Assembly (NCBI GenBank): GCA_018895765.1
Contig: JAHINX010000023.1
Coordinates: 1-6,203 of the forward strand
From: Patescibacteria group bacterium
GTDB lineage: Bacteria; Patescibacteriota; Patescibacteriia; GCA-002772895
DNA length: 6,203 bases
Direction of reading: 5' to 3'
Shown: piece after piece, positions 1 to 5,157 of the stretch
Layout: every line of letters starts with the position of its first letter
How positions within the stretch are numbered: position 1 is the stretch's first letter
Translations under genes and position numbers: made by a program
The notes under the pieces: model-generated
Seen by the model: only the letters and a program-made list of their open reading frames with translations
What the model was told of the DNA's origin: nothing
Database searches by the model: none

Positions 1-1
1 A

Positions 2-1222
2 AATTATTATCATTTAATATTTTTGCCCACTTATAAAGAATCGTATGAAGTAGTCCGCGAAGCTTTTGTCCATATCAGAAATTCTAATTATCCAAAAGAT
101 AGGATGGTTGTTGTTTTAGCCGGGGAAGAGAGAGATATAGAAAATTTTACTGATATTTCTGAAAAAATAAAACAGGAATTTGGCGAGGCTTTTTACAGAT
201 TTATAATAACAATCCACCCGAAAAATTTATTAGAAGAGCTGCCCGGCAAAGGGTCTAATCTTCATTATTCGGGGCATAAGGCAAAAGAGTTGATTGATGA
301 GCTCGGTATTGAATATGAAAAAGTTATCGTTTCGGCCTTTGATATTGATACCGTTGTTCATCCGGAATATTTTTCTTACCTAGCATATAAATATATTACA
401 AATCCGAAAAGAACTATGCGCTCTTATCAACCGATTGTTATTTATGCTAATAATATTTGGACATCAAGCGCTATCGTACGCGTTGTCGCCTTTGGCACGA
501 CTTTCTGGCTTTTGAATGAACTTGCGCATCCGGAACGCGTTGTTACATTCTCATCGCACAGTATGCCCTTTAAAGCGCTTGTGGATGTAGGGTTTTGGGA
601 TAAAAATGTGGTTTCGGAAGATTCACGTATTTTTTTACAGTGCCTGATTCATTATCATGGCGATTATCAGGTAGAACCTCTGCATATTCCTGTTTATATG
701 AATACGGTAATGATAAAAAGTTATTGGCAAAGTTTGAAAAATCTATATAAACAGCAGAGACGTTGGGCATGGGGCGTGGAAAATGTTCCATATATGTTTG
801 CCTATTTTGCAAATGACAAACTCACTCCGCTCAGAAAGCGGGTGAAGCACTTGTTTAATATGTTGGAGGGAATGTTTTCATGGGCAACAGCACCGATTTT
901 AATTTTTGTTTTAGGCCGCCTTCCACTATGGGTTGCCGGGGAAAGTGTAAAAAAACTCGTTTTTGTGCAAAACTCGCCGTATATATTGGAGCAGATAATG
1001 CAACTGGCGATGCTTGGAATTTTTATTTCGGCGCTTTTATCTTTCTTTTTGCTTCCGCCAAAACCCGCGGGGACAAAAAAGACCGCATATGTCACAATGA
1101 TTTTTCAATGGATTCTTATGCCTGTTACGATAATTATTTTTGGCGCGTTGCCTGCAATTGACGCTCAGACAAGAGCGATGCTCGGCAAACGTCTTGATTT
1201 TTGGGTAACGCCAAAATCATAA
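2..1222 (+). CDS. Membrane-bound family 2 glycosyltransferase, processive type (5' partial)
   Basis: The reading frame is open from the first bases of the window. The residues before the first possible start (TTG at 23) read HLIFLPTYKES, which is the first strand of a GT2 fold, so the true start lies upstream and residues 1-406 here are a fragment. The visible motifs of a processive, cellulose-synthase-like GT2 are KGSNL (about 83-87), the metal-binding DID (114-116), the catalytic ED pair in VSEDSRIF (206-207) and QQRRW (251-255, the QxxRW motif). Three hydrophobic segments follow, at about 285-310, 330-352 and 362-388, then a PALDAQTR-like tail. The catalytic domain should face the cytoplasm and pass a glycan through or onto the membrane. 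It is the first visible gene of a three-gene glycosyltransferase operon. The sugar and acceptor cannot be read from the sequence. The family is certain; the exact product is not. Confidence 0.9.
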   Translation, partial: NYYHLIFLPTYKESYEVVREAFVHIRNSNYPKDRMVVVLAGEERDIENFTDISEKIKQEFGEAFYRFIITIHPKNLLEELPGKGSNLHYSGHKAKELIDELGIEYEKVIVSAFDIDTVVHPEYFSYLAYKYITNPKRTMRSYQPIVIYANNIWTSSAIVRVVAFGTTFWLLNELAHPERVVTFSSHSMPFKALVDVGFWDKNVVSEDSRIFLQCLIHYHGDYQVEPLHIPVYMNTVMIKSYWQSLKNLYKQQRRWAWGVENVPYMFAYFANDKLTPLRKRVKHLFNMLEGMFSWATAPILIFVLGRLPLWVAGESVKKLVFVQNSPYILEQIMQLAMLGIFISALLSFFLLPPKPAGTKKTAYVTMIFQWILMPVTIIIFGALPAIDAQTRAMLGKRLDFWVTPKS

Positions 1223-1233
1223 AAACACATAAC

Positions 1234-2292
1234 ATGGAACAACGTGACTTTCACGCGACAATTAATATAGTAACCTGGAATAGCGAAGAATATATTGAAG
1301 ATTTATTGGTTTCGTTGGAAGCTCAGACATTTCTTGGCTTCCATATTATTATAGTAGACAATGCTTCTTCGGATAGAACGTTGAGCATTATAGAGAAACA
1401 TTCCAATATCACACTGATAAAAAACGGTTCTAATTTGGGATTCAGTCGCGCCCATAATAAAGGCATTAATATGGCGCTAAAATTTTGGGATGGAAAAAGT
1501 CTTGATGATAGATTTATTATTGTTTGCAATCCAGATGTTGTATTAAAAGAAGACTGTCTGGAAAAACTTATCTCATCATTATATAAAGAAAAGCAAACTG
1601 CAGTTATGGGGCCGAAGCTTTTGCGTATTTTTGACGAGGAAGTGGATAATCTATCGCATAAATCAAAATCAAACACCATTGATTCTTTGGGTATAAGATG
1701 TAGCAAATCAAGAAAAGCAATAGACTCTTGCGCCGGCGAAGAAGACGGGCATAATATAGAGTCAAAAAGCGTTTTTGCCATAAGCGGGGCTTTTATGTGC
1801 ATACGAGTTCTTTCTTTGCCTACTATTAAACAAGGTAAAGAATATTTTGACGAAGATTTTTTTGCTTATAAAGAAGATATTGATTTATGCTGGCGCTTGC
1901 GCAATATGGGATGGGACATAAAAATTGAGCCAGGCGCAGTCGCATATCATTATAGAAAGGTTCGGGGCGATGAAAAAGCATCTCTCTTAAAAAAAATGCA
2001 GAATCAAAAATTAAAACCGCGCCTAATAAAACTTCTTTCGGTACGCAATCATTTTTGGTTGGTTTGGAAGAATGATTTTTTGAGCAATAAACTTATTCAT
2101 CTTCCATTTATAATAACAAGGGAGTTTGGAAACTTTTTTTATAATTTTATATTTGACAGAAAGATTCTCGGAGCATATCTTTTCGCTCTTTATGGAATGC
2201 CAAAGATGATGCGCAAAAGAAAATATCTAAAAAACGCAAAAATTGATGCAAAAGAAATAAGAAAATGGTTTGGCCAGTCCAAAATAAAATAA
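1234..2292 (+). CDS. Glycosyltransferase family 2, WbbL/rhamnosyltransferase-like
   Basis: A 352-aa soluble GT2 that probably transfers a nucleotide-activated sugar onto a surface polysaccharide or lipid-linked glycan. The N-terminal half holds the nucleotide-binding VDNASSD (41-47) and the metal-site variant NPD (99-101) in place of DxD. The acceptor half has SGAFMCIR (184-191) and FDEDFFAYKEDIDLCWRLR, with the likely catalytic E214/D215 in EDIDL. A basic, aromatic C-terminal extension (about 270-352, SVRNHFWLVWKND onward) could sit on the membrane surface. I chose ATG 1234 because the GT2 fold begins seven residues later. The TTG at 1201 would overlap the upstream gene and add an unrelated tail. 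The start lies 11 nt after the preceding stop and has no Shine-Dalgarno sequence. It is co-transcribed with its neighbours. The donor sugar is unknown; rhamnose is only a family-level guess. Confidence 0.92.
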   Translation: MEQRDFHATINIVTWNSEEYIEDLLVSLEAQTFLGFHIIIVDNASSDRTLSIIEKHSNITLIKNGSNLGFSRAHNKGINMALKFWDGKSLDDRFIIVCNPDVVLKEDCLEKLISSLYKEKQTAVMGPKLLRIFDEEVDNLSHKSKSNTIDSLGIRCSKSRKAIDSCAGEEDGHNIESKSVFAISGAFMCIRVLSLPTIKQGKEYFDEDFFAYKEDIDLCWRLRNMGWDIKIEPGAVAYHYRKVRGDEKASLLKKMQNQKLKPRLIKLLSVRNHFWLVWKNDFLSNKLIHLPFIITREFGNFFYNFIFDRKILGAYLFALYGMPKMMRKRKYLKNAKIDAKEIRKWFGQSKIK

Positions 2293-2297
2293 GCAAC

Positions 2298-3080
2298 ATG
2301 ACATTAAGTATAATTTATATCAATTACAACACCAGACAATTGCTTAAACAATCATTAAAGCATCTTTTTTTAATTTCTCCGGCAATAGATTTTGAAGTTA
2401 TTGTCGTAGACAATAACTCATCTGATGGAAGTTCGGAAATGCTTTTGGAAAAATTTCCTCAAGTAAAAGTAATTAGGTCGGAAAAAAATTTGGGCTATGC
2501 CGGCGGAGCCAATCTTGGCCTAAAAAATGCTAGCGGAAGTGTTGTCGCCGTATTTAATGCTGACATATTTATTACGCAAAATTCATTGGAAACAGCCGTA
2601 AATTATATGGATAATCATATAGACATTGCTATGGTCGGACCAAAACTTATAAATGCCGACGGTAGTTTGCAATATTCCTGTTATCAGTTTCCACGCCCCT
2701 ATATCCCGATTTTGCGCAGGACATTTTTAGGTGAAACAAAATGGGGAAAACGGAAGGTAGATAAATATCTCATGAAAGATTATAGCCATGAAGATGCGCG
2801 GCAAGTTGACTGGCTTTTGGGTGGCGCGCTGATTGCCAGAAAAAGCGCCCTTTTTGAAGTCGGATTTTTTGATGAACGGTATTTTTTATATTTTGAGGAT
2901 ACTGACTTAGCTCACAGATTAAAAGATAAAAATTACAAACTGATATATTTGCCAAGCGCTAAAATGTATCACTTGCACCGTAGGGAATCCGCCGATACAG
3001 GACTTTTAAAAAGCTTGTTTAATCCGGCAACTCGCGCTCACATTAAAAGCGCTATAAAATATTTTTGGAAATGGAGGTAA
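2298..3080 (+). CDS. Glycosyltransferase family 2, WbbL-like
   Basis: A 260-aa soluble GT2 related to the preceding gene but shorter, lacking its C-terminal extension. Visible motifs: SIIYINYN (4-11, first strand), VDNNSSDGS (37-45, nucleotide binding), NAD (87-89, DxD position), DWLLGGAL (171-178) and FLYFEDTDLAHRL (196-208) with the catalytic-type E200/D201. A basic tail ends in KYFWKWR. I chose ATG 2298 because the fold starts at residue 2. The in-frame ATG at 2265 would overlap the upstream gene by 28 nt and add an 11-residue non-family leader. The gap to the upstream stop is 5 nt and there is no Shine-Dalgarno sequence, so expression probably relies on translational coupling or leader-independent initiation. 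It is the last gene of the operon; no intrinsic terminator follows, only a repeat array whose first copy begins on the last base of the stop codon. Substrates are unknown. Confidence 0.92.
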   Translation: MTLSIIYINYNTRQLLKQSLKHLFLISPAIDFEVIVVDNNSSDGSSEMLLEKFPQVKVIRSEKNLGYAGGANLGLKNASGSVVAVFNADIFITQNSLETAVNYMDNHIDIAMVGPKLINADGSLQYSCYQFPRPYIPILRRTFLGETKWGKRKVDKYLMKDYSHEDARQVDWLLGGALIARKSALFEVGFFDERYFLYFEDTDLAHRLKDKNYKLIYLPSAKMYHLHRRESADTGLLKSLFNPATRAHIKSAIKYFWKWR

Positions 3081-3162
3081 CACAGATAACACAGAGCAGA
3101 AAATGCAGACACAGATAACACAGAAAGCTTAACACAGATAATTCAAACACGAATAACACAGA
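3080..3162. repeat. Degenerate array of a 16-nt repeat (acacagataacacaga)
   Basis: Two identical copies lie at 3080-3095 and 3109-3124. A half copy (acacagata) lies at 3132-3140, and a copy with two adjacent changes (acacgaataacacaga) at 3147-3162. Copy starts are 29, 23 and 15 nt apart, so the spacers are irregular and shrink towards the next gene. The array fills the gap between the glycosyltransferase operon and the promoter of the next gene, and starts on the stop codon of the former. I see no coding capacity, no dyad symmetry and no conserved spacer length. It looks like a simple dispersed intergenic repeat; its function is unknown. Confidence 0.85.
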
Positions 3163-3164
3163 TC

Positions 3165-3193
3165 TTGACAGACGGAGATAATTGAGCTATTAT
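3165..3193 (+). promoter_or_regulatory. Strong sigma70-type promoter for the 101-aa gene
   Basis: A perfect -35 box TTGACA (3165-3170) is followed by a 17-nt spacer and the -10 box TATTAT (3188-3193), one change from consensus. Transcription would start near 3198-3201, giving a 5' leader of only about 13-16 nt that begins at the Shine-Dalgarno sequence. The promoter begins 3 nt after the last repeat copy. The call is from sequence only; no start site has been mapped. Confidence 0.8.
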
Positions 3194-3199
3194 GGCTAG

Positions 3200-3210
3200 T
3201 AAGGAGGTGG
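3200..3210 (+). promoter_or_regulatory. Near-perfect Shine-Dalgarno that decides the start codon
   Basis: TAAGGAGGTGG matches the complement of the 16S rRNA tail almost throughout. AGGAGG (3202-3207) lies 6 nt before ATG 3214, the ideal spacing, whereas the GTG at 3211 would be too close. It is the only canonical ribosome binding site upstream of a start in this window; the GT2 genes and mreB have none. Confidence 0.85.
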
Positions 3211-3213
3211 GTG

Positions 3214-3519
3214 ATGGAAGAGCAAGGAAAAGAATTATTTATTCTACAAGATAGTTATCCTGGCGAAGTGCTTGCAGTATGCTATGCATCGGATGAGGAA
3301 GAAGCCGCTAATAAGTTTGGCTTAAAAGCGCCGGGGACTCCGTCATTCTGGGGGAATACATATTCGGTAGAGGTTCCCGAAGAAGAGCCGAGTTGGTGGA
3401 AAAATACGAAAAACGAAAGCTTAAAAAATTGGAAGAATTATTATGAGGAATGCACCCGTCGGCTTAGCCCAATTAGCTGGTATATAAGAAGAGTAGAATC
3501 TCGCATGATTATCAAATAG
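3214..3519 (+). CDS. Small hypothetical protein with its own promoter and terminator
   Basis: I do not recognise this 101-aa protein. The start ATG 3214 is set by the Shine-Dalgarno spacing; GTG 3211 would add one residue. The N-terminal half is acidic and looks foldable: ELFILQD, then GEVLAVCYASDEEEAANKFGL (strand then helix, about 17-37), then a glycine/proline/tryptophan stretch (PGTPSFWGN, about 40-48). The C-terminal third is basic (TRRL, IRRVESRMIIK). There are five Trp residues (46, 61, 62, 73, 89), two Cys, and no signal peptide or membrane segment, so it should be cytoplasmic. It forms a single-gene transcription unit between the glycosyltransferase operon and mreB, with strong promoter, ribosome binding site and terminator, which suggests high or independent expression. 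The transcript could also act as an RNA, but codon structure and a well-placed start favour a protein. Confidence 0.75.
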   Translation: MEEQGKELFILQDSYPGEVLAVCYASDEEEAANKFGLKAPGTPSFWGNTYSVEVPEEEPSWWKNTKNESLKNWKNYYEECTRRLSPISWYIRRVESRMIIK

Positions 3520-3564
3520 AGCCAGCGTGGCTTTGCGCCCTGTTGAATAACGGGGCTTTTTATT
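3520..3564 (+). terminator. Intrinsic terminator of the 101-aa gene, with a preceding small hairpin
   Basis: The main hairpin pairs GCCCTGTT (3537-3544) with AACGGGGC (3549-3556), an 8-bp stem with one G-U pair and a GAAT loop, followed directly by TTTTTATT. A small hairpin just before it, AGCCA (3520-3524) / TGGCT (3528-3532) with loop GCG, starts right after the stop codon and may protect the mRNA end. This is the strongest terminator in the window. Confidence 0.88.
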
Positions 3565-3588
3565 TGCACACAAAAAGTATTCAATAAA

Positions 3589-3617
3589 TTGACAAAAGCA
3601 TTAAACAATGTAACAAT
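3589..3617 (+). promoter_or_regulatory. Probable mreB promoter with extended -10 inside a tandem repeat
   Basis: A perfect -35 TTGACA (3589-3594) is followed by a 17-nt spacer and AACAAT (3612-3617, 4 of 6 to consensus). A TG at 3609-3610 makes it an extended -10 (TGtAACAAT). The -10 falls in the 8-bp repeat array, so other units offer alternative weak -10 positions. It lies between the upstream terminator and mreB, where a promoter is needed. The -10 is the weaker part of the call. Confidence 0.6.
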
Positions 3618-3635
3618 GTAACAACATAACAATGT
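3604..3635. repeat. 8-bp tandem repeat (aacaatgt), four units
   Basis: Units lie at 3604-3611, 3612-3619, 3620-3627 (changed to aacaacat) and 3628-3635. Three are identical. The array ends 6 nt before the mreB start and covers the proposed -10 box. The third and fourth units can form a weak 5-bp hairpin (AACAT 3623-3627 / ATGTT 3632-3636) followed by T residues. Gain or loss of a unit would change the promoter-to-start distance by 8 bp. Confidence 0.85.
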
Positions 3636-3641
3636 TTTTTT

Positions 3642-4649
3642 ATGCTTGTAAAAAAAATAGCAATTGATTTAGGCACGACAAATATTTTGGTCCACGTGCA
3701 TAAAAGAGGGATTATCATAAACGAGCCCTCTGTTGTTGCTATTTCTCAAGTAGATAAAAAAATACTAGCTGTTGGAAGCGAAGCAAAAGACATGATTGGC
3801 AGAACGCCGGATACGATTGTCGCCAAGCGCCCCTTGAAAGACGGGGTTATAGCTGACTACAAAACCACAGAAGCAATGTTGAGGTATTTTATAAACAAAG
3901 CGCTCGGCAGTTTTCGCCTTTTCAGACCAGAAGTTATGATTGCGGTTCCGGGCGGGATTACGTCAACTGAGAGGCGCGCGGTTATTGACGCCGCGGTTTC
4001 TGCTGGCGCAAGATCTGCTTACATTATTAAAGAACCAATCGTAGCCGCTATCGGCGCAGACATTCCGATAGGTAGCGCCTCAGGGCATATGATAGTTGAT
4101 ATTGGCGGAGGCACCACAGAAGCCGCGGTAATTTCTTTAGGAGGAATTGTGACTTCTGCATCAGAGAGAATTGGCGGAAACAAATTTGATAATTCCATTG
4201 CAGAATTTATAAAGAAAAAATATAATCTTGCTATTGGCGAGAGAACTGCGGAAGAAATAAAAATTAATATCGGCTCAGCAATGTACTTGGAAGAAAAACT
4301 GGTGATGGAGATACGCGGACGAGATATGGCAAATGGCTTGCCGAGAATAATTGAAGTAACATCAGACGATACAACAGAAGCAGTGCAAGAGGAATTGCGT
4401 GGCATTATAGAAACAGTAAAACGCGTTCTATATGAAACTCCGCCAGAACTCTCTGCCGATGTTATGGATAAAGGCATAATGCTTTCCGGCGGTTCCAGCC
4501 AATTGCGGAATTTGGATACACTGATTTCTGAAGCAACCGGCGTGCCAACTTATGTTGCCGATGAACCGCTATATTGCGTTGTAAAAGGCACAGGCATAGC
4601 TTTGGATAATTTAGAATCATACAAACGTTCAATTCTTGCAACACGGTAA
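3642..4649 (+). CDS. mreB: Rod-shape-determining protein MreB (actin-like ATPase)
   Basis: At 335 aa this is a normal MreB length. MreB forms ATP-dependent filaments under the membrane that guide peptidoglycan synthesis and keep the cell rod-shaped. Visible motifs: phosphate-1 IAIDLGTTN (6-14, D9), NEPSVVA (27-33), PLKDGVIADY (64-73), catalytic-type E131 in KEPIVAAIG (130-138), phosphate-2 DIGGGTTE (153-160), and the adenosine motif LSGGSSQL (281-288), where most MreB have TGGGA. The hydrophobic FRLF (91-94) matches the membrane-contact loop of Thermotoga-type MreB; the N-terminus has no amphipathic helix like that of E. coli. ATG 3642 is followed at once by the first actin strand; no Shine-Dalgarno precedes it. 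No mreC or mreD follows; the next gene is an unknown small protein 54 nt downstream. The family is certain. MreB is preferred over ParM or FtsA because all MreB blocks are present in order. Confidence 0.95.
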   Translation: MLVKKIAIDLGTTNILVHVHKRGIIINEPSVVAISQVDKKILAVGSEAKDMIGRTPDTIVAKRPLKDGVIADYKTTEAMLRYFINKALGSFRLFRPEVMIAVPGGITSTERRAVIDAAVSAGARSAYIIKEPIVAAIGADIPIGSASGHMIVDIGGGTTEAAVISLGGIVTSASERIGGNKFDNSIAEFIKKKYNLAIGERTAEEIKINIGSAMYLEEKLVMEIRGRDMANGLPRIIEVTSDDTTEAVQEELRGIIETVKRVLYETPPELSADVMDKGIMLSGGSSQLRNLDTLISEATGVPTYVADEPLYCVVKGTGIALDNLESYKRSILATR

Positions 4650-4657
4650 AAAGGCCC

Positions 4658-4690
4658 GTCCTTCGCAGCCAAGCGAAGCGCAGGCGAAGA
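4658..4690. repeat. GC-rich hairpin repeat element, intergenic copy
   Basis: A GC-rich stretch in an AT-rich window, 9 nt after the mreB stop codon. CTTCGC (4661-4666) can pair with GCGAAG at 4684-4689 or with another GCGAAG at 4673-4678, so two hairpins compete. A related sequence lies at 6060-6085 inside the minus-strand glycosyltransferase: both read gtcct-cgcag-agcg-agcg-gg-ga apart from small gaps. There is no T-run after it, so it is a poor intrinsic terminator and more likely a dispersed repeat. Confidence 0.7.
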
Positions 4691-4703
4691 AAGGAAGGAA
4701 ACG

Positions 4704-5132
4704 ATGGAAAAGAAAATCGTTGTTGAGCTTTTTTTACACAAAAATAGAGGATTGTTTATGGCTTTGAAGTTTGGTACGCCAGGTGCGCCTTATGCGCCAA
4801 GACAAAGAGGCGTGAGAGTTGTCCATTCCGGAAAAAGAACGCCGAGAATTGTAGATATTTCTACGCCAGCGCCGAGAATTGAGCCGGCAGAAGTGGCAAA
4901 AGCCCTGGGCGCACGGCTCATTGGTGACTTATCGCTTGTAGAGTATTTTTTCGTTGCGGGCGATTCGCTTACGCTGACGCTTTGTGGAGGAGTAAGATTT
5001 CAATTAAAAGAAGATGGCTTTCTGGTTTTTTCCGTAGATAACGGACGGGAACTTGTCTTTAAAGAAGATGAAACAAAAAAGGTCTATATAATAGACGACA
5101 AAGGCACAAGCCAAACTCTTTGGGAAAAATAA
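4704..5132 (+). CDS. Small hypothetical protein downstream of mreB
   Basis: I do not recognise this 142-aa protein. Residues 24-62 are rich in Pro, Arg and Gly (GTPGAPYAPRQRGVRVV, RTPRIVDISTPAPRIEP) and probably disordered. Residues 63-75 form a short helix (AEVAKALGARL), and 78-139 look all-beta (YFFVAGDSLTLTL, VRFQL, FLVFSVDN, ELVFKE, KKVYIID). There is no signal peptide or membrane segment. Two starts are possible: ATG 4704, preceded by a purine-rich AAGGAAGG (4691-4698), and ATG 4758 (124 aa, MALKFGTPG), preceded by AGAGG (4746-4750, 7-nt spacing). The second removes a leader unlike the rest of the protein and could be correct. It lies 54 nt after mreB with no promoter or terminator seen between, so it is probably co-transcribed; a role with MreB is only suggested by position. 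Its stop overlaps the start of a bidirectional terminator. Confidence 0.75.
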   Translation: MEKKIVVELFLHKNRGLFMALKFGTPGAPYAPRQRGVRVVHSGKRTPRIVDISTPAPRIEPAEVAKALGARLIGDLSLVEYFFVAGDSLTLTLCGGVRFQLKEDGFLVFSVDNGRELVFKEDETKKVYIIDDKGTSQTLWEK

Positions 5133-5157
5133 TAACCCTTTTTATAGGGTTATTTTT
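5131..5157. terminator. Bidirectional intrinsic terminator between convergent genes
   Basis: AATAACCC (5131-5138) pairs perfectly with GGGTTATT (5147-5154) around an 8-nt loop. On the plus strand the stem runs into five T residues (5153-5157). On the minus strand the complement of the A-rich stretch at 5124-5135 gives an interrupted T-run. The hairpin overlaps the stop of the plus-strand gene (5130-5132). The minus-strand gene's stop (5142-5144) lies in its loop, and that gene's last codons form one arm, so a single element ends both transcripts. Confidence 0.85.

Noticed and set aside
880..1161. Plus-strand open frame of 93 codons inside the first glycosyltransferase
   Set aside because: It overlaps the C-terminal membrane region of a well-supported GT2 in another frame, has a shadow-like composition and shows no start signals.
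1323..1802. Minus-strand open frame of 159 codons inside the second glycosyltransferase
   Set aside because: It is antisense to conserved GT2 motifs and has no ribosome site or recognisable domain.
2153..2181. Possible internal promoter before the third glycosyltransferase (TTGACA, 17 nt, TATCTT)
   Set aside because: The -10 matches only 4 of 6, it lies in coding sequence, and the 5-nt gap between genes already explains expression by co-transcription.
3080..3162. CRISPR array
   Set aside because: Repeats are only 16 nt and degenerate, spacers are 13 nt or less and uneven, and no cas gene is nearby.
3198..3561. Non-coding structured RNA instead of the 101-aa gene
   Set aside because: The ideal Shine-Dalgarno spacing, an open frame filling the transcript and a stop placed right before the terminator all favour a protein; an RNA role cannot be excluded but nothing shows it.
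4019..4477. Minus-strand open frame of 152 codons inside mreB
   Set aside because: It lies wholly antisense to conserved MreB motifs and is low-complexity Ser/Ile-rich, as expected from the complement of a coding strand.
4658..4690. Intrinsic terminator after mreB
   Set aside because: The hairpin is imperfect and is followed by purines, not by a T-run; similarity to a second copy inside a gene points to a repeat element.
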